A DNA stretch of 64,000 bases from Rhizobium sp. NLR16a (GTDB lineage Bacteria > Pseudomonadota > Alphaproteobacteria > Rhizobiales > Rhizobiaceae), in assembly GCF_017948245.1 (NCBI RefSeq), contig NZ_CP072868.1, positions 1-64,000 of the forward strand, read 5' to 3'. Numbering within the stretch: the first letter of the stretch is position 1; the number at the start of each line of letters is the position of its first letter. The notes beneath the pieces are model-generated. The model was not told the origin of the DNA. It did no database searches and saw only the letters and a program-made list of their open reading frames with translations. The translations under genes and the position numbers were made by a program. Below, in pieces: positions 41,207-49,076 of the stretch.

Positions 41207-41995
41207 ATGTTCATACCACTTCACGACGCCAATACGCTGAAATATATCAAGGTCCAGTGGGTGACCCTCTCGCTGATCGCGCTGAATGTCGCAATCTGGC
41301 TATTCACCAGCCTGGAGAGCGAGCAGGCAGCCCAGGCGACAACAGTCGGGCTCGGTTACATCCCGGCCATCGTCTTCGGCGATGCGGTGCTGGCGCCGGG
41401 GCTCGAAATCGTGCCGGAACCGCTGACTTATCTCACCTATGCCTTCGTCCACGCCGGCTTCTGGCATCTCGCCGGTAACATGATCTTCCTCTGGGTCTTC
41501 GGCGACAATGTCGAGGATGCGATGGGGCATCTGCGCTTCCTGATGTTCTACCTCGCCTGCGCAGCCGCCGGCGCGCTCTGCCACGGCCTGTTCAGCATGA
41601 CGTCGCAAGCGCCGCTGGTCGGCGCATCGGGAGCGATCTCCGGCGTGGTTGCCGCCTATGTCATGCTGCATCCGCGCGTCAGGGTTTGGGTGCTGGTCTT
41701 CTTCCGTGTGCCGTTGCCCCTGCCGGCTTTCGTGCCGCTGCTTTTGTGGATCGGGCAGCAGTTCGTCATGCTGGCGATCACACCCGAAAGCGATGTTTCC
41801 TGGGGCGCGCATGTCGGCGGCATCATTGCCGGAGGTATTTTAATCCTCGTCTTGCGCCGGTCCGGCGTGCCGCTCTTCGACCGGGAGATCGTCACACCTC
41901 GGGCCGTGAGAAACAGTCCCGGCGCCGTTCCGAGCATCGCCGCCGGAACGGGGGGCGGGATAGGGCAGCGCTTCCCCTGGGGTCGGCGCTCATAG
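41207..41995 (+). CDS. rhomboid family intramembrane serine protease
   Basis: A 262-residue membrane protein with six to seven helices. The catalytic dyad can be seen: Ser in GASGAISGV (about 143) and His in HVGGIIAG (about 203). The helix-2 motif HAGFWHLAGNMIFLWVFGDNVED is also typical. The substrates are unknown. It is on the same strand as the adenosyltransferase and upstream of etfB, but a promoter separates it from etfB. Confidence 0.92.
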   Translation: MFIPLHDANTLKYIKVQWVTLSLIALNVAIWLFTSLESEQAAQATTVGLGYIPAIVFGDAVLAPGLEIVPEPLTYLTYAFVHAGFWHLAGNMIFLWVFGDNVEDAMGHLRFLMFYLACAAAGALCHGLFSMTSQAPLVGASGAISGVVAAYVMLHPRVRVWVLVFFRVPLPLPAFVPLLLWIGQQFVMLAITPESDVSWGAHVGGIIAGGILILVLRRSGVPLFDREIVTPRAVRNSPGAVPSIAAGTGGGIGQRFPWGRRS

Positions 41996-42000
41996 CGATA

Positions 42001-42028
42001 TTGACGTGAACGTAAACGTCCATATATT
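42001..42028 (+). promoter_or_regulatory. etfBA promoter with a LiuR-like palindrome
   Basis: TTGACG (42001-42006) is followed after 16 bases by TATATT (42023-42028). The interval holds an inverted repeat, GACGT (42003-42007) and ACGTC (42016-42020), around a central AACGTAA. This resembles the MerR-family LiuR/FadP-type operators that control branched-chain amino-acid and fatty-acid breakdown in Proteobacteria. The start codon of etfB is about 150 bases further on. Confidence 0.55.
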
Positions 42029-42177
42029 GCCCGTCAAATCGCCTGCCTGCGTCATGCGAGCGTTGAAATTGGAGGAAAAACGCGTATCCATGTCGCCATT
42101 CGACAATCGGAGCAGCGCCTGAGCGCGCATTTTCTAGAAAAGTCTCTGAAGCCAGTTTTCCCTGAAGGAAGGACCCC

Positions 42178-42927
42178 ATGAAGATTCTCGTGCCCGTCAA
42201 GCGGGTTGTCGACTACAACGTGAAGATCCGGGTGAAGCCGGATGGCACGGGTGTCGAGCTTGCCAATGTGAAGATGTCGATGAACCCGTTCGACGAGATC
42301 TCGGTGGAAGAAGCGCTGCGGCTGAAGGAGGCCGGCAAGGCGGAAGAAGTGGTGGTCGTGTCGATCGGCCCCGCCAAGGCCGAGGAGACGCTGCGGACGG
42401 CGCTCGCCATGGGCGCCGACCGGGCGATCCTGGTCGAGACCGACGATCAGGTCGAGCCGCTCGCCGTCGCCAAGATCCTGAAAGCGGTGGCTGATGCCGA
42501 GCAGCCGGGGCTTGTCATCGTCGGCAAGCAGGCGATCGACGACGATTCGAACCAGACCGGCCAGATGCTGGCGGCGCTGCTGGGCTCAGCCCAGGCAACC
42601 TTCGCCTCGAAGATCGAGATTGGGGACGGCAAGGCGCAGGTCACCCGCGAGGTCGATGGCGGCCTGCAGACGATCGAGATCAAGCTGCCGGCGGTCATCA
42701 CCACCGATCTCAGACTGAACGAGCCGCGTTATGCCTCGCTGCCGAACATCATGAAGGCGAAGAAGAAGCCGCTCGACAGACAAGCTCCTGCCGATTTCGG
42801 CGTCGACACGACGCCGCGGCTGAAGGTGCTGAAGACCGAGGAGCCGTCCGGCCGCAAGGCCGGCGTCAAGGTCAAGTCGGTCGCCGAACTCGTCGACAAG
42901 CTGAAGAACGAAGCCGGCGTGCTGTAA
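42178..42927 (+). CDS. etfB: electron transfer flavoprotein beta subunit
   Basis: A 249-residue ETF beta chain that binds AMP and helps pass electrons from acyl-CoA dehydrogenases to ETF-ubiquinone oxidoreductase. The family signature [16 protein letters not shown] opens the protein and the AMP-site region [17 protein letters not shown] is present. It is followed by etfA after 25 bases; the pair forms the functional heterodimer. Confidence 0.97.
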   Translation: MKILVPVKRVVDYNVKIRVKPDGTGVELANVKMSMNPFDEISVEEALRLKEAGKAEEVVVVSIGPAKAEETLRTALAMGADRAILVETDDQVEPLAVAKILKAVADAEQPGLVIVGKQAIDDDSNQTGQMLAALLGSAQATFASKIEIGDGKAQVTREVDGGLQTIEIKLPAVITTDLRLNEPRYASLPNIMKAKKKPLDRQAPADFGVDTTPRLKVLKTEEPSGRKAGVKVKSVAELVDKLKNEAGVL

Positions 42928-42952
42928 TCGGGCTGGAACAGGAGCAACTATC

Positions 42953-43882
42953 ATGACCATTCTTCTTCTGGCCGACCATGACGGCAATCACCTTTCCGAC
43001 CAGACCGCCAAGGCGCTGACGGCGGCAAGCCAGATCGGCTCCGACGTGCATGTGCTGGTTGCCGGCAAGGCTGCCAGGGCTGCGGCCGATCAGGCGGCAA
43101 AACTCTCCGGCGTCTCCAAGGTGCTGCTCGCCGAAAGCGACGCGCTTGCCAACAATCTCGCCGAACCGCTGGCCGACCTGATCGTCTCGCTCGCCGGCTC
43201 CTACGACACGATCGTCTCGGCCGCCACTTCGGTCGGCAAGACGGTGCTGCCGCGGGTGGCCGCCCTTCTCGACGTCGCCCAGGTCTCGGAGATCATCGAG
43301 GTCGTTTCCGCCGACACCTTCAAGCGGCCGATCTATGCCGGCAACGCCATCCAGACGGTGCAGGCCAGCGATGCCAGGAAGGTGATCACCGTGCGCACCG
43401 CCTCGTTTGCTTCCGCGGCTGAAGGCGGCTCTGCCTCTGTCGAGGCGATCCCGGCGGTCTCCGATCCGGGGCTGTCGCGTTTCGTCTCCGATGCGCTGTC
43501 GGCCTCGGAACGGCCGGAACTGACCTCGGCCAAGGTCATCATCTCCGGCGGTCGGGCGCTCGGCTCGGCCGAGAAGTTCAAGGAAGTCATCCTGCCGGTT
43601 GCCGACAAGCTCGGCGCCGCCGTCGGCGCATCCCGTGCCGCCGTCGATGCCGGTTATGCCCCGAACGACTGGCAGGTCGGTCAGACCGGCAAGGTGGTGG
43701 CGCCCGATCTCTATATCGCCTGCGGCATCTCCGGCGCCATCCAGCATCTCGCCGGCATGAAGGATAGTAAGGTGATCGTCGCCATCAACAAGGACGAGGA
43801 GGCGCCGATCTTCCAGGTCGCCGACTATGGCCTCGTCGCCGATCTCTTCGAAGCACTGCCGGAATTGCAAAAGGCGCTCTGA
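42953..43882 (+). CDS. etfA: electron transfer flavoprotein alpha subunit
   Basis: A 309-residue ETF alpha chain that carries the FAD. The C-terminal FAD domain is typical: RALGSAEKF, then [38 protein letters not shown] in successive parts. It works with EtfB in beta-oxidation and amino-acid breakdown. Next on the strand, after a hairpin, is 3-hydroxybutyryl-CoA dehydrogenase. Confidence 0.97.
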   Translation: MTILLLADHDGNHLSDQTAKALTAASQIGSDVHVLVAGKAARAAADQAAKLSGVSKVLLAESDALANNLAEPLADLIVSLAGSYDTIVSAATSVGKTVLPRVAALLDVAQVSEIIEVVSADTFKRPIYAGNAIQTVQASDARKVITVRTASFASAAEGGSASVEAIPAVSDPGLSRFVSDALSASERPELTSAKVIISGGRALGSAEKFKEVILPVADKLGAAVGASRAAVDAGYAPNDWQVGQTGKVVAPDLYIACGISGAIQHLAGMKDSKVIVAINKDEEAPIFQVADYGLVADLFEALPELQKAL

Positions 43883-43948
43883 GCGAGGCAAATGCCTTTC
43901 TTTCGCACTTGCGAATGACTGGAAAATTGTCTTTTATCGGTCTACTAC

Positions 43949-43980
43949 ATACTGCCGGACGATCCTTCGTCCGGCAGTAT
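43949..43980. terminator. long perfect hairpin between etfA and hbdA
   Basis: A perfect 14-bp stem (43949-43962 with 43967-43980) with a TCCT loop. It is too strong to be chance and probably ends or attenuates the etfBA transcript. There is no long T run, so a stabiliser of etfBA mRNA is an alternative. Confidence 0.75.
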
Positions 43981-44029
43981 TGCTAATAATGCGGCAGCGC
44001 GGGGGCGAATGCCGAGCGGGGGTTTGGAG

Positions 44030-44911
44030 ATGAGTGCGGTGTTGAAGAATATTGGTATCATTGGTGCCGGCCAGATGGGCTGCGGCATCGCGCATGTTTC
44101 GGCCGCCGCAGGTTACCGGGTCCACATCTACGATCTCTCACAGGACCGCATCGAATCCGGCCTCGCCACCATCAACGGCAATCTCGCCCGCCTGGTGACG
44201 AACGGCAAGATGACCGACGAGGAACGCAAGGCGACCTTGTCGCGCATATCAGGCTCCGCCGATGTCAACGATCTCGCCCCGTCCGATCTCGTCATCGAGG
44301 CGGCCACCGAGGACGAAAGCGTCAAGCGCAAGATCTATAGCCAGGTTTGTCCGGTGATGAAGCCGGAAGCGCTGCTGGCCACCAACACCTCTTCGCTTTC
44401 CATCACCCGGCTTGCTGCCGCCACCGACCGCGCCGAGCGCTTCATGGGCATACATTTCATGAACCCGGTGCCTGTCATGAAGCTGGTCGAACTGGTGCGC
44501 GGCATTGCGACCGATGAGAAGACCTTCACCGCCGCCAAGGAGTTCGTCGGCTCGCTGGAGAAGACCGTCACCGTCGCCGAGGACTTCCCGGCCTTCATCG
44601 TCAACCGCATCCTGCTGCCGATGATCAACGAGGCGATCTATACGCTCTACGAAGGTGTCGGCACCGTCGACGCCATCGATACGGCGATGAAGCTCGGCGC
44701 CAACCATCCGATGGGGCCGCTGCAGCTTGCCGATTTCATCGGCCTCGACACCTGCCTGTCGATCATGCAGGTGCTGCATGACGGCCTGGCGGACTCGAAG
44801 TATCGCCCCTGCCCGCTGCTGGTGAAATATGTCGAAGCCGGCTGGCTCGGACGCAAATCCGGCCGCGGCTTCTATGATTATCGTGGCGAAGTGCCCGTCC
44901 CGACGCGATAA
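44030..44911 (+). CDS. hbdA: 3-hydroxybutyryl-CoA dehydrogenase
   Basis: A 293-residue enzyme that oxidises (S)-3-hydroxybutyryl-CoA to acetoacetyl-CoA with NAD. The Rossmann motif GIIGAGQMGCGIA is at about 8-20, and the catalytic His-Glu pair is in MGIHFMNPVPVMKLVELV. It belongs to the beta-oxidation and PHB-linked pathway, in line with etfBA upstream. The ATG at 44030 is preferred; an ATG at 44009 is also in frame. Confidence 0.93.
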   Translation: MSAVLKNIGIIGAGQMGCGIAHVSAAAGYRVHIYDLSQDRIESGLATINGNLARLVTNGKMTDEERKATLSRISGSADVNDLAPSDLVIEAATEDESVKRKIYSQVCPVMKPEALLATNTSSLSITRLAAATDRAERFMGIHFMNPVPVMKLVELVRGIATDEKTFTAAKEFVGSLEKTVTVAEDFPAFIVNRILLPMINEAIYTLYEGVGTVDAIDTAMKLGANHPMGPLQLADFIGLDTCLSIMQVLHDGLADSKYRPCPLLVKYVEAGWLGRKSGRGFYDYRGEVPVPTR

Positions 44912-44986
44912 GCAGACATCATCAGAAAGGGCGAGTGGACCGCACGCCCGCGAAATGCTTTCCTTGCCGAGAACGGGAGGAATGCC

Positions 44987-45079
44987 ATGTCGACCGAAAC
45001 ACCCATGTTCCTGCTGCAATGCTGCGTCCTGATCGGACTCGCGGGCGTCTTCCTCATAAGAGGAGATGGAGACTCCTGA
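44987..45079 (+). CDS. possible 30-residue membrane peptide
   Basis: A 30-codon frame, MSTETPMFLLQCCVLIGLAG then VFLIRGDGDS. One membrane helix (about 7-24) with a Cys pair, and a charged tail. The ATG has an excellent ribosome site (GGGAGG seven bases upstream). It ends ten bases before the convergent tlpA stop. No homologue is recognised; it could be a real small membrane protein or chance. Confidence 0.35.
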   Translation: MSTETPMFLLQCCVLIGLAGVFLIRGDGDS

Positions 45080-45088
45080 GCAATATCC

Positions 45089-45751
45089 TCACGACCCGAT
45101 CACAGCCTTGATCAGCGCCTTTGCATCTTCACTATCCCAGGCGGCAGGCCCGTTCATGGCGGAGATCAGGCAGCCTTTGTCGTCGAGCAGCAGCGTCACC
45201 GGCAGGCCGAAAGCGAGACCTTCCTTCTTCAAGCTGTTGAAGACGCCGATCGTATTGTCTCGGTAAAGCTGCAGCGCATCGACACCGGTCTCGGCAAGGA
45301 AACTCTTCGGCTTTTCATCATTGCCAGTGTCGATATTGACGGGCACGACCTGGAACTTGTCGCTGCCCATCTCCTTTTCCAGAGCGTTCAGCGCCGGCAT
45401 CTCCTCGCGACAGGGCACACACCACGTGGCCCAGAGATTGAGAAGAACGGTCCTGCCGGCGAAATGATCGAGCGTCAGCGGTTTACCGTCGGGTTCGTTG
45501 AAGGAAACCGCGGTCAGCTTGCGCGGCTCGTTGGCGGCAACCATGGCGGCGACCTGCCCCTTCATGAGCGGCGCCAGATTGGCGGCGCGCTCCTTTGCCA
45601 GCGCGCATTCGGCTGAAGCGCTGCTGGCGATGCCATTGCCAATGCCCGTCTCCTTCACGTATACCGCTGCCGCACCTGCAACGACCCCTGCGACGGCGGC
45701 GATTGCGATCAGTTTTCCGGACGGCAGGCCGAATGGTTTTTTCGTCGTCAT
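45089..45751 (-). CDS. tlpA: thiol:disulfide interchange protein TlpA
   Basis: A 220-residue membrane-anchored thioredoxin. An N-terminal anchor (about 13-33) puts the TlpA/ResA domain in the periplasm. The redox site is [13 protein letters not shown] and the cis-Pro loop GLPVTLLLD is present. It keeps Cu chaperones and cytochrome-oxidase or cytochrome c thiols reduced. The ATG at 45751 follows GGAG. It is divergent from argH with only 24 bases between start codons. Confidence 0.93.
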   Translation of the reverse strand: MTTKKPFGLPSGKLIAIAAVAGVVAGAAAVYVKETGIGNGIASSASAECALAKERAANLAPLMKGQVAAMVAANEPRKLTAVSFNEPDGKPLTLDHFAGRTVLLNLWATWCVPCREEMPALNALEKEMGSDKFQVVPVNIDTGNDEKPKSFLAETGVDALQLYRDNTIGVFNSLKKEGLAFGLPVTLLLDDKGCLISAMNGPAAWDSEDAKALIKAVIGS

Positions 45752-45775
45752 TTCATTCTCCAGGACGGGCATCTT

Positions 45776-47179
45776 ATGGCCGAGAACAATACGGACACCA
45801 AATCCTCCAACCAGATGTGGGGTGGGCGCTTCGCCTCCGGCCCGGACGCGATCATGGAGGAGATAAATGCCTCGATCGGTTTCGACAAGAAGCTATTCGC
45901 GCAGGATATCCGCGGTTCCGTCGCCCATGCGACGATGCTCGCCCATCAGGGGATCATTTCATCAGACGATAGGGACAAGATCGTTCACGGGCTAAACACG
46001 ATCCTGTCAGAAATCGAAAGCGGCAATTTCGAATTCTCGCGCCGGCTCGAAGACATCCACATGAATATCGAGGCGCGCCTGGCGACGCTGATCGGGCCGG
46101 CGGCCGGCCGGCTGCACACCGCCCGCTCGCGCAACGACCAGGTGGCGCTCGACTTCCGCCTCTGGGTGAAGGAAGAACTCGAGAAGACCGAGAAGATGCT
46201 CACCGGCTTGATCGCCGCCTTCCTCGACCGCGCCGAGGAACATGCCGAAAGCGTCATGCCGGGCTTTACCCATCTGCAGACCGCCCAGCCCGTCACCTTC
46301 GGCCATCACTGCATGGCCTATGTCGAAATGTTCGGCCGTGACCGCGCGCGCGTGCGCCACGCCATCGAGCACCTGGACGAAAGCCCGATTGGTGCGGCCG
46401 CCCTTGCCGGCACTGGCTATCCGATCGATCGCCACATGACGGCCAAGGCGCTTGGTTTCCGCGAGCCGACCCGCAACTCCATCGACACCGTCTCCGACCG
46501 CGACTTCGCCATCGAATTCCTGTCGATCGCCGCGATTACGGGCATGCATCTGTCGCGCCTCGCCGAAGAGATCGTCATCTGGTCGACCCCGCAATTCGGC
46601 TTTGTGCGCTTGTCCGACGCTTTCTCGACCGGCTCCTCGATCATGCCGCAGAAGAAGAACCCCGATGCGGCCGAACTGGTGCGCGCCAAGACCGGCCGCA
46701 TCAATGGCTCGCTGATCGCGCTGCTGACGATCATGAAGGGCCTGCCGCTCGCCTATTCCAAGGACATGCAGGAAGACAAGGAGCAGGTCTTCGACGCGGC
46801 CGAGAGCCTGGAGTTGGCAATCGCCGCCATGACCGGCATGGTGCGCGACATGGCCGTCAATACAGCGCGCATGAAGGCGGCGGCCGGCTCCGGCTTTTCG
46901 ACGGCGACCGATCTTGCCGACTGGCTGGTGCGCGAAGCGGGCCTGCCCTTCCGTGACGCCCATCACGTCACCGGTCGCGCCGTGGCGCTCGCCGAAAGCG
47001 AGGGCTGCGATCTTGCCGAGCTGCCGCTCTCCGATCTGCAGGCGATCCATTCCGCGATCACCGACAAGGTCTACGACGTGTTGACGGTGGAAGCCTCGGT
47101 CGCCAGCCGCAAGAGCTTCGGTGGCACGGCGCCCTCCGAGGTACGCAAGCAGATTGCCTTCTGGCGCGCCCGCAATTGA
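45776..47179 (+). CDS. argH: argininosuccinate lyase
   Basis: A 467-residue enzyme that makes arginine and fumarate from argininosuccinate. The fumarase-superfamily signature [12 protein letters not shown] is intact near residue 290. Start at ATG 45776 ([19 protein letters not shown]). Its promoter must lie in the tlpA reading frame. A hairpin follows the stop. Confidence 0.97.
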   Translation: MAENNTDTKSSNQMWGGRFASGPDAIMEEINASIGFDKKLFAQDIRGSVAHATMLAHQGIISSDDRDKIVHGLNTILSEIESGNFEFSRRLEDIHMNIEARLATLIGPAAGRLHTARSRNDQVALDFRLWVKEELEKTEKMLTGLIAAFLDRAEEHAESVMPGFTHLQTAQPVTFGHHCMAYVEMFGRDRARVRHAIEHLDESPIGAAALAGTGYPIDRHMTAKALGFREPTRNSIDTVSDRDFAIEFLSIAAITGMHLSRLAEEIVIWSTPQFGFVRLSDAFSTGSSIMPQKKNPDAAELVRAKTGRINGSLIALLTIMKGLPLAYSKDMQEDKEQVFDAAESLELAIAAMTGMVRDMAVNTARMKAAAGSGFSTATDLADWLVREAGLPFRDAHHVTGRAVALAESEGCDLAELPLSDLQAIHSAITDKVYDVLTVEASVASRKSFGGTAPSEVRKQIAFWRARN

Positions 47180-47185
47180 CAGATA

Positions 47186-47211
47186 GGGGGAGGCTGAAAG
47201 CCGCCTCCCCC
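47186..47211 (+). terminator. hairpin after argH
   Basis: A 9-bp stem (47186-47194 with 47203-47211) with an eight-base loop starts seven bases after the argH stop and is followed by TTG, not by a long T run. Confidence 0.6.
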
Positions 47212-47332
47212 TTGCTGCAAGCGCGGGAATGCCGTCCAACAATCAGGGTGCACAAGGCGGACAAACTTCGCTATGAAGATCCCGTCGTTCGAAATGAACG
47301 ATATCAGCCATACGCCGCACAAGAGGATATCC

Positions 47333-47527
47333 ATGCAGAAGAGCTTGCCGCACCTCATCCGCCTGACGGCGGTGCTCGCCGTCATCGGCCTTGCCGTTGC
47401 CGGATGCGGACGCAAGGGTGATCTCGATCCGCCGAGTGCTGCGGCGACGAAGGAAGGCGACGTTTCCAAGCCGACGAAACAGCCCGGCACCGTTGATAAG
47501 CCCTTCCTTCTTGACCCCCTCCTTTAA
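47333..47527 (+). CDS. lptM: LPS-assembly lipoprotein LptM (YifL-like)
   Basis: A 64-residue lipoprotein. The signal peptide ends in the lipobox LAVAGC, and the next residues GRKGDLDPP are the GxKGxL motif of LptM/YifL. In E. coli LptM helps LptD mature and form its disulfides. The ATG at 47333 is chosen; the upstream in-frame start at 47273 would add residues before the signal peptide. It directly precedes lysA, as in many Proteobacteria. Confidence 0.85.
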   Translation: MQKSLPHLIRLTAVLAVIGLAVAGCGRKGDLDPPSAAATKEGDVSKPTKQPGTVDKPFLLDPLL

Positions 47528-47539
47528 GGCGCGCACCCC

Positions 47540-48808
47540 GTGAACCATTTCGATTACCGCGACGGCATCCTTTACGCCGAGAACGTCCCCGTTCCCGAGA
47601 TCGCCAGGGCGGTCGGCACGCCGTTCTACGTTTATTCCACAGCAACGCTGGAGCGCCACTATCGCGTTTTCTCGGAAGCCTTCGCCGATGTCGACTCCAT
47701 GGTTTGCTACGCGATGAAGGCGAACTCGAACCAAGCCGTGCTGAAGACCCTGGGACGCCTCGGTGCCGGCATCGACGTCGTCTCGGAAGGCGAACTGCGC
47801 CGTGCGCTTGCTGCCGGCATTCCGGCCAGCCGCATCATGTTTTCGGGCGTCGGCAAGACGCCGCAGGAGATGGATTTCGCCCTCGAGGCCGGCATCTACT
47901 GCTTCAACGTCGAATCCGAACCTGAGCTCGAGATTCTCAACCAGCGCGCTGTCAACGTCGGCAAGAAGGCGCCGGTCTCCTTCCGCATCAATCCTGATGT
48001 CGATGCCAAGACCCATGCGAAGATCTCGACCGGCAAGAAGGAAAACAAGTTCGGTATCTCCTGGGATCGCGCCCGCGCCATCTATGCCCATGCCGCCAAG
48101 CTGCCCGGCATCGAAGTCACCGGCATCGACATGCATATCGGCAGCCAGATCACCGAGCTGCAGCCCTTCGACGACGCCTTCAAGCTGCTGCGCGATCTCG
48201 TCGCGACGCTGCGTGCCGACGGCCACTCCATCCATCACGTCGACATCGGCGGCGGCCTTGGCGTTCCCTACAAGGATGACAACAATCCGCCGCCGCTGCC
48301 CGATGCCTATGCGGCGATCGTTAAGAACCAGCTGCGCGGCCTGAACTGCAAGATCGTCACCGAACCCGGTCGGCTGATCGTCGGGAATGCCGGCATCCTC
48401 GTGACCGAAGTTCTGTACGTGAAAGACGGCGGCGAGAAGACCTTCGTCATCGTCGACGGTGCGATGAACGATCTCATCCGCCCGACACTCTACGAGGCCT
48501 ATCACGAGATCCGTCCAGTGACGATTTCGGCAGCGAACGCGCCGCGCATCCGCGCCGACGTGGTCGGCCCCGTTTGCGAGACGGGCGATTATCTGGCGCT
48601 CGACCGCGAAATGGCGATGCCGAAGCCCGGCGACCTGATGGCCGTCAGCACTGCCGGCGCCTATGGCGCGGTGCAGGCCGGCACCTATAATAGCCGTCTG
48701 CTGGTGCCCGAGGTTCTGGTCAAGGGCAGCGATTTTCATGTGATTCGCCCGCGCAGGACCTATGCTGAGCTGATCAGCCTGGATTCCGTTCCGGCCTGGC
48801 TCGACTAG
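47540..48808 (+). CDS. lysA: diaminopimelate decarboxylase
   Basis: A 422-residue PLP enzyme, last step of lysine synthesis. The PLP-binding Lys is in YAMKANSN (about 55-62), HIGSQI and the GGGLGVPY glycine loop bind the cofactor phosphate, and CETGDYLA holds the catalytic Cys. It starts with GTG at 47540, 12 bases after lptM. A repeat element follows the stop directly. Confidence 0.96.
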   Translation: MNHFDYRDGILYAENVPVPEIARAVGTPFYVYSTATLERHYRVFSEAFADVDSMVCYAMKANSNQAVLKTLGRLGAGIDVVSEGELRRALAAGIPASRIMFSGVGKTPQEMDFALEAGIYCFNVESEPELEILNQRAVNVGKKAPVSFRINPDVDAKTHAKISTGKKENKFGISWDRARAIYAHAAKLPGIEVTGIDMHIGSQITELQPFDDAFKLLRDLVATLRADGHSIHHVDIGGGLGVPYKDDNNPPPLPDAYAAIVKNQLRGLNCKIVTEPGRLIVGNAGILVTEVLYVKDGGEKTFVIVDGAMNDLIRPTLYEAYHEIRPVTISAANAPRIRADVVGPVCETGDYLALDREMAMPKPGDLMAVSTAGAYGAVQAGTYNSRLLVPEVLVKGSDFHVIRPRRTYAELISLDSVPAWLD

Positions 48809-48911
48809 AGCATGTCGCGCAGAAGTGTGAAGCGGTTTTGCGATAGCGACATGCGTAAAACAAAGAGCTAAAGCGCAAGAAGCGAATCTGAATGATCGCG
48901 ACGCGCTTTAG
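48808..48911. repeat. rhizobial intergenic mosaic-type repeat (first kind)
   Basis: It starts at the lysA stop codon. CATGTCGC (48811-48818) pairs with GCGACATG (48846-48853), with the conserved GCGGTTTTGCGATAGCGAC between. A second pair, CTAAAGCGC (48868-48876) and GCGCTTTAG (48903-48911), follows the link AAAACAAAGAG. This two-hairpin plan is that of the RIME-like repeats scattered through Rhizobium genomes. Confidence 0.8.
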
Positions 48912-49076
48912 CAGCGCCATCACTTTTCGGCGAATAAACGTGAAAAGGCGGTATTCCTGCCCGTTCGCCCTCGCCTTCGCCACAAAGAGTGTTATCCTTT
49001 CATTCATGAGCGTATTGCCCCGCAATCGCCGGAAGCGCCCTCTGTACCAGAACGCCAGAGCGCGGAGACCGGCCCG

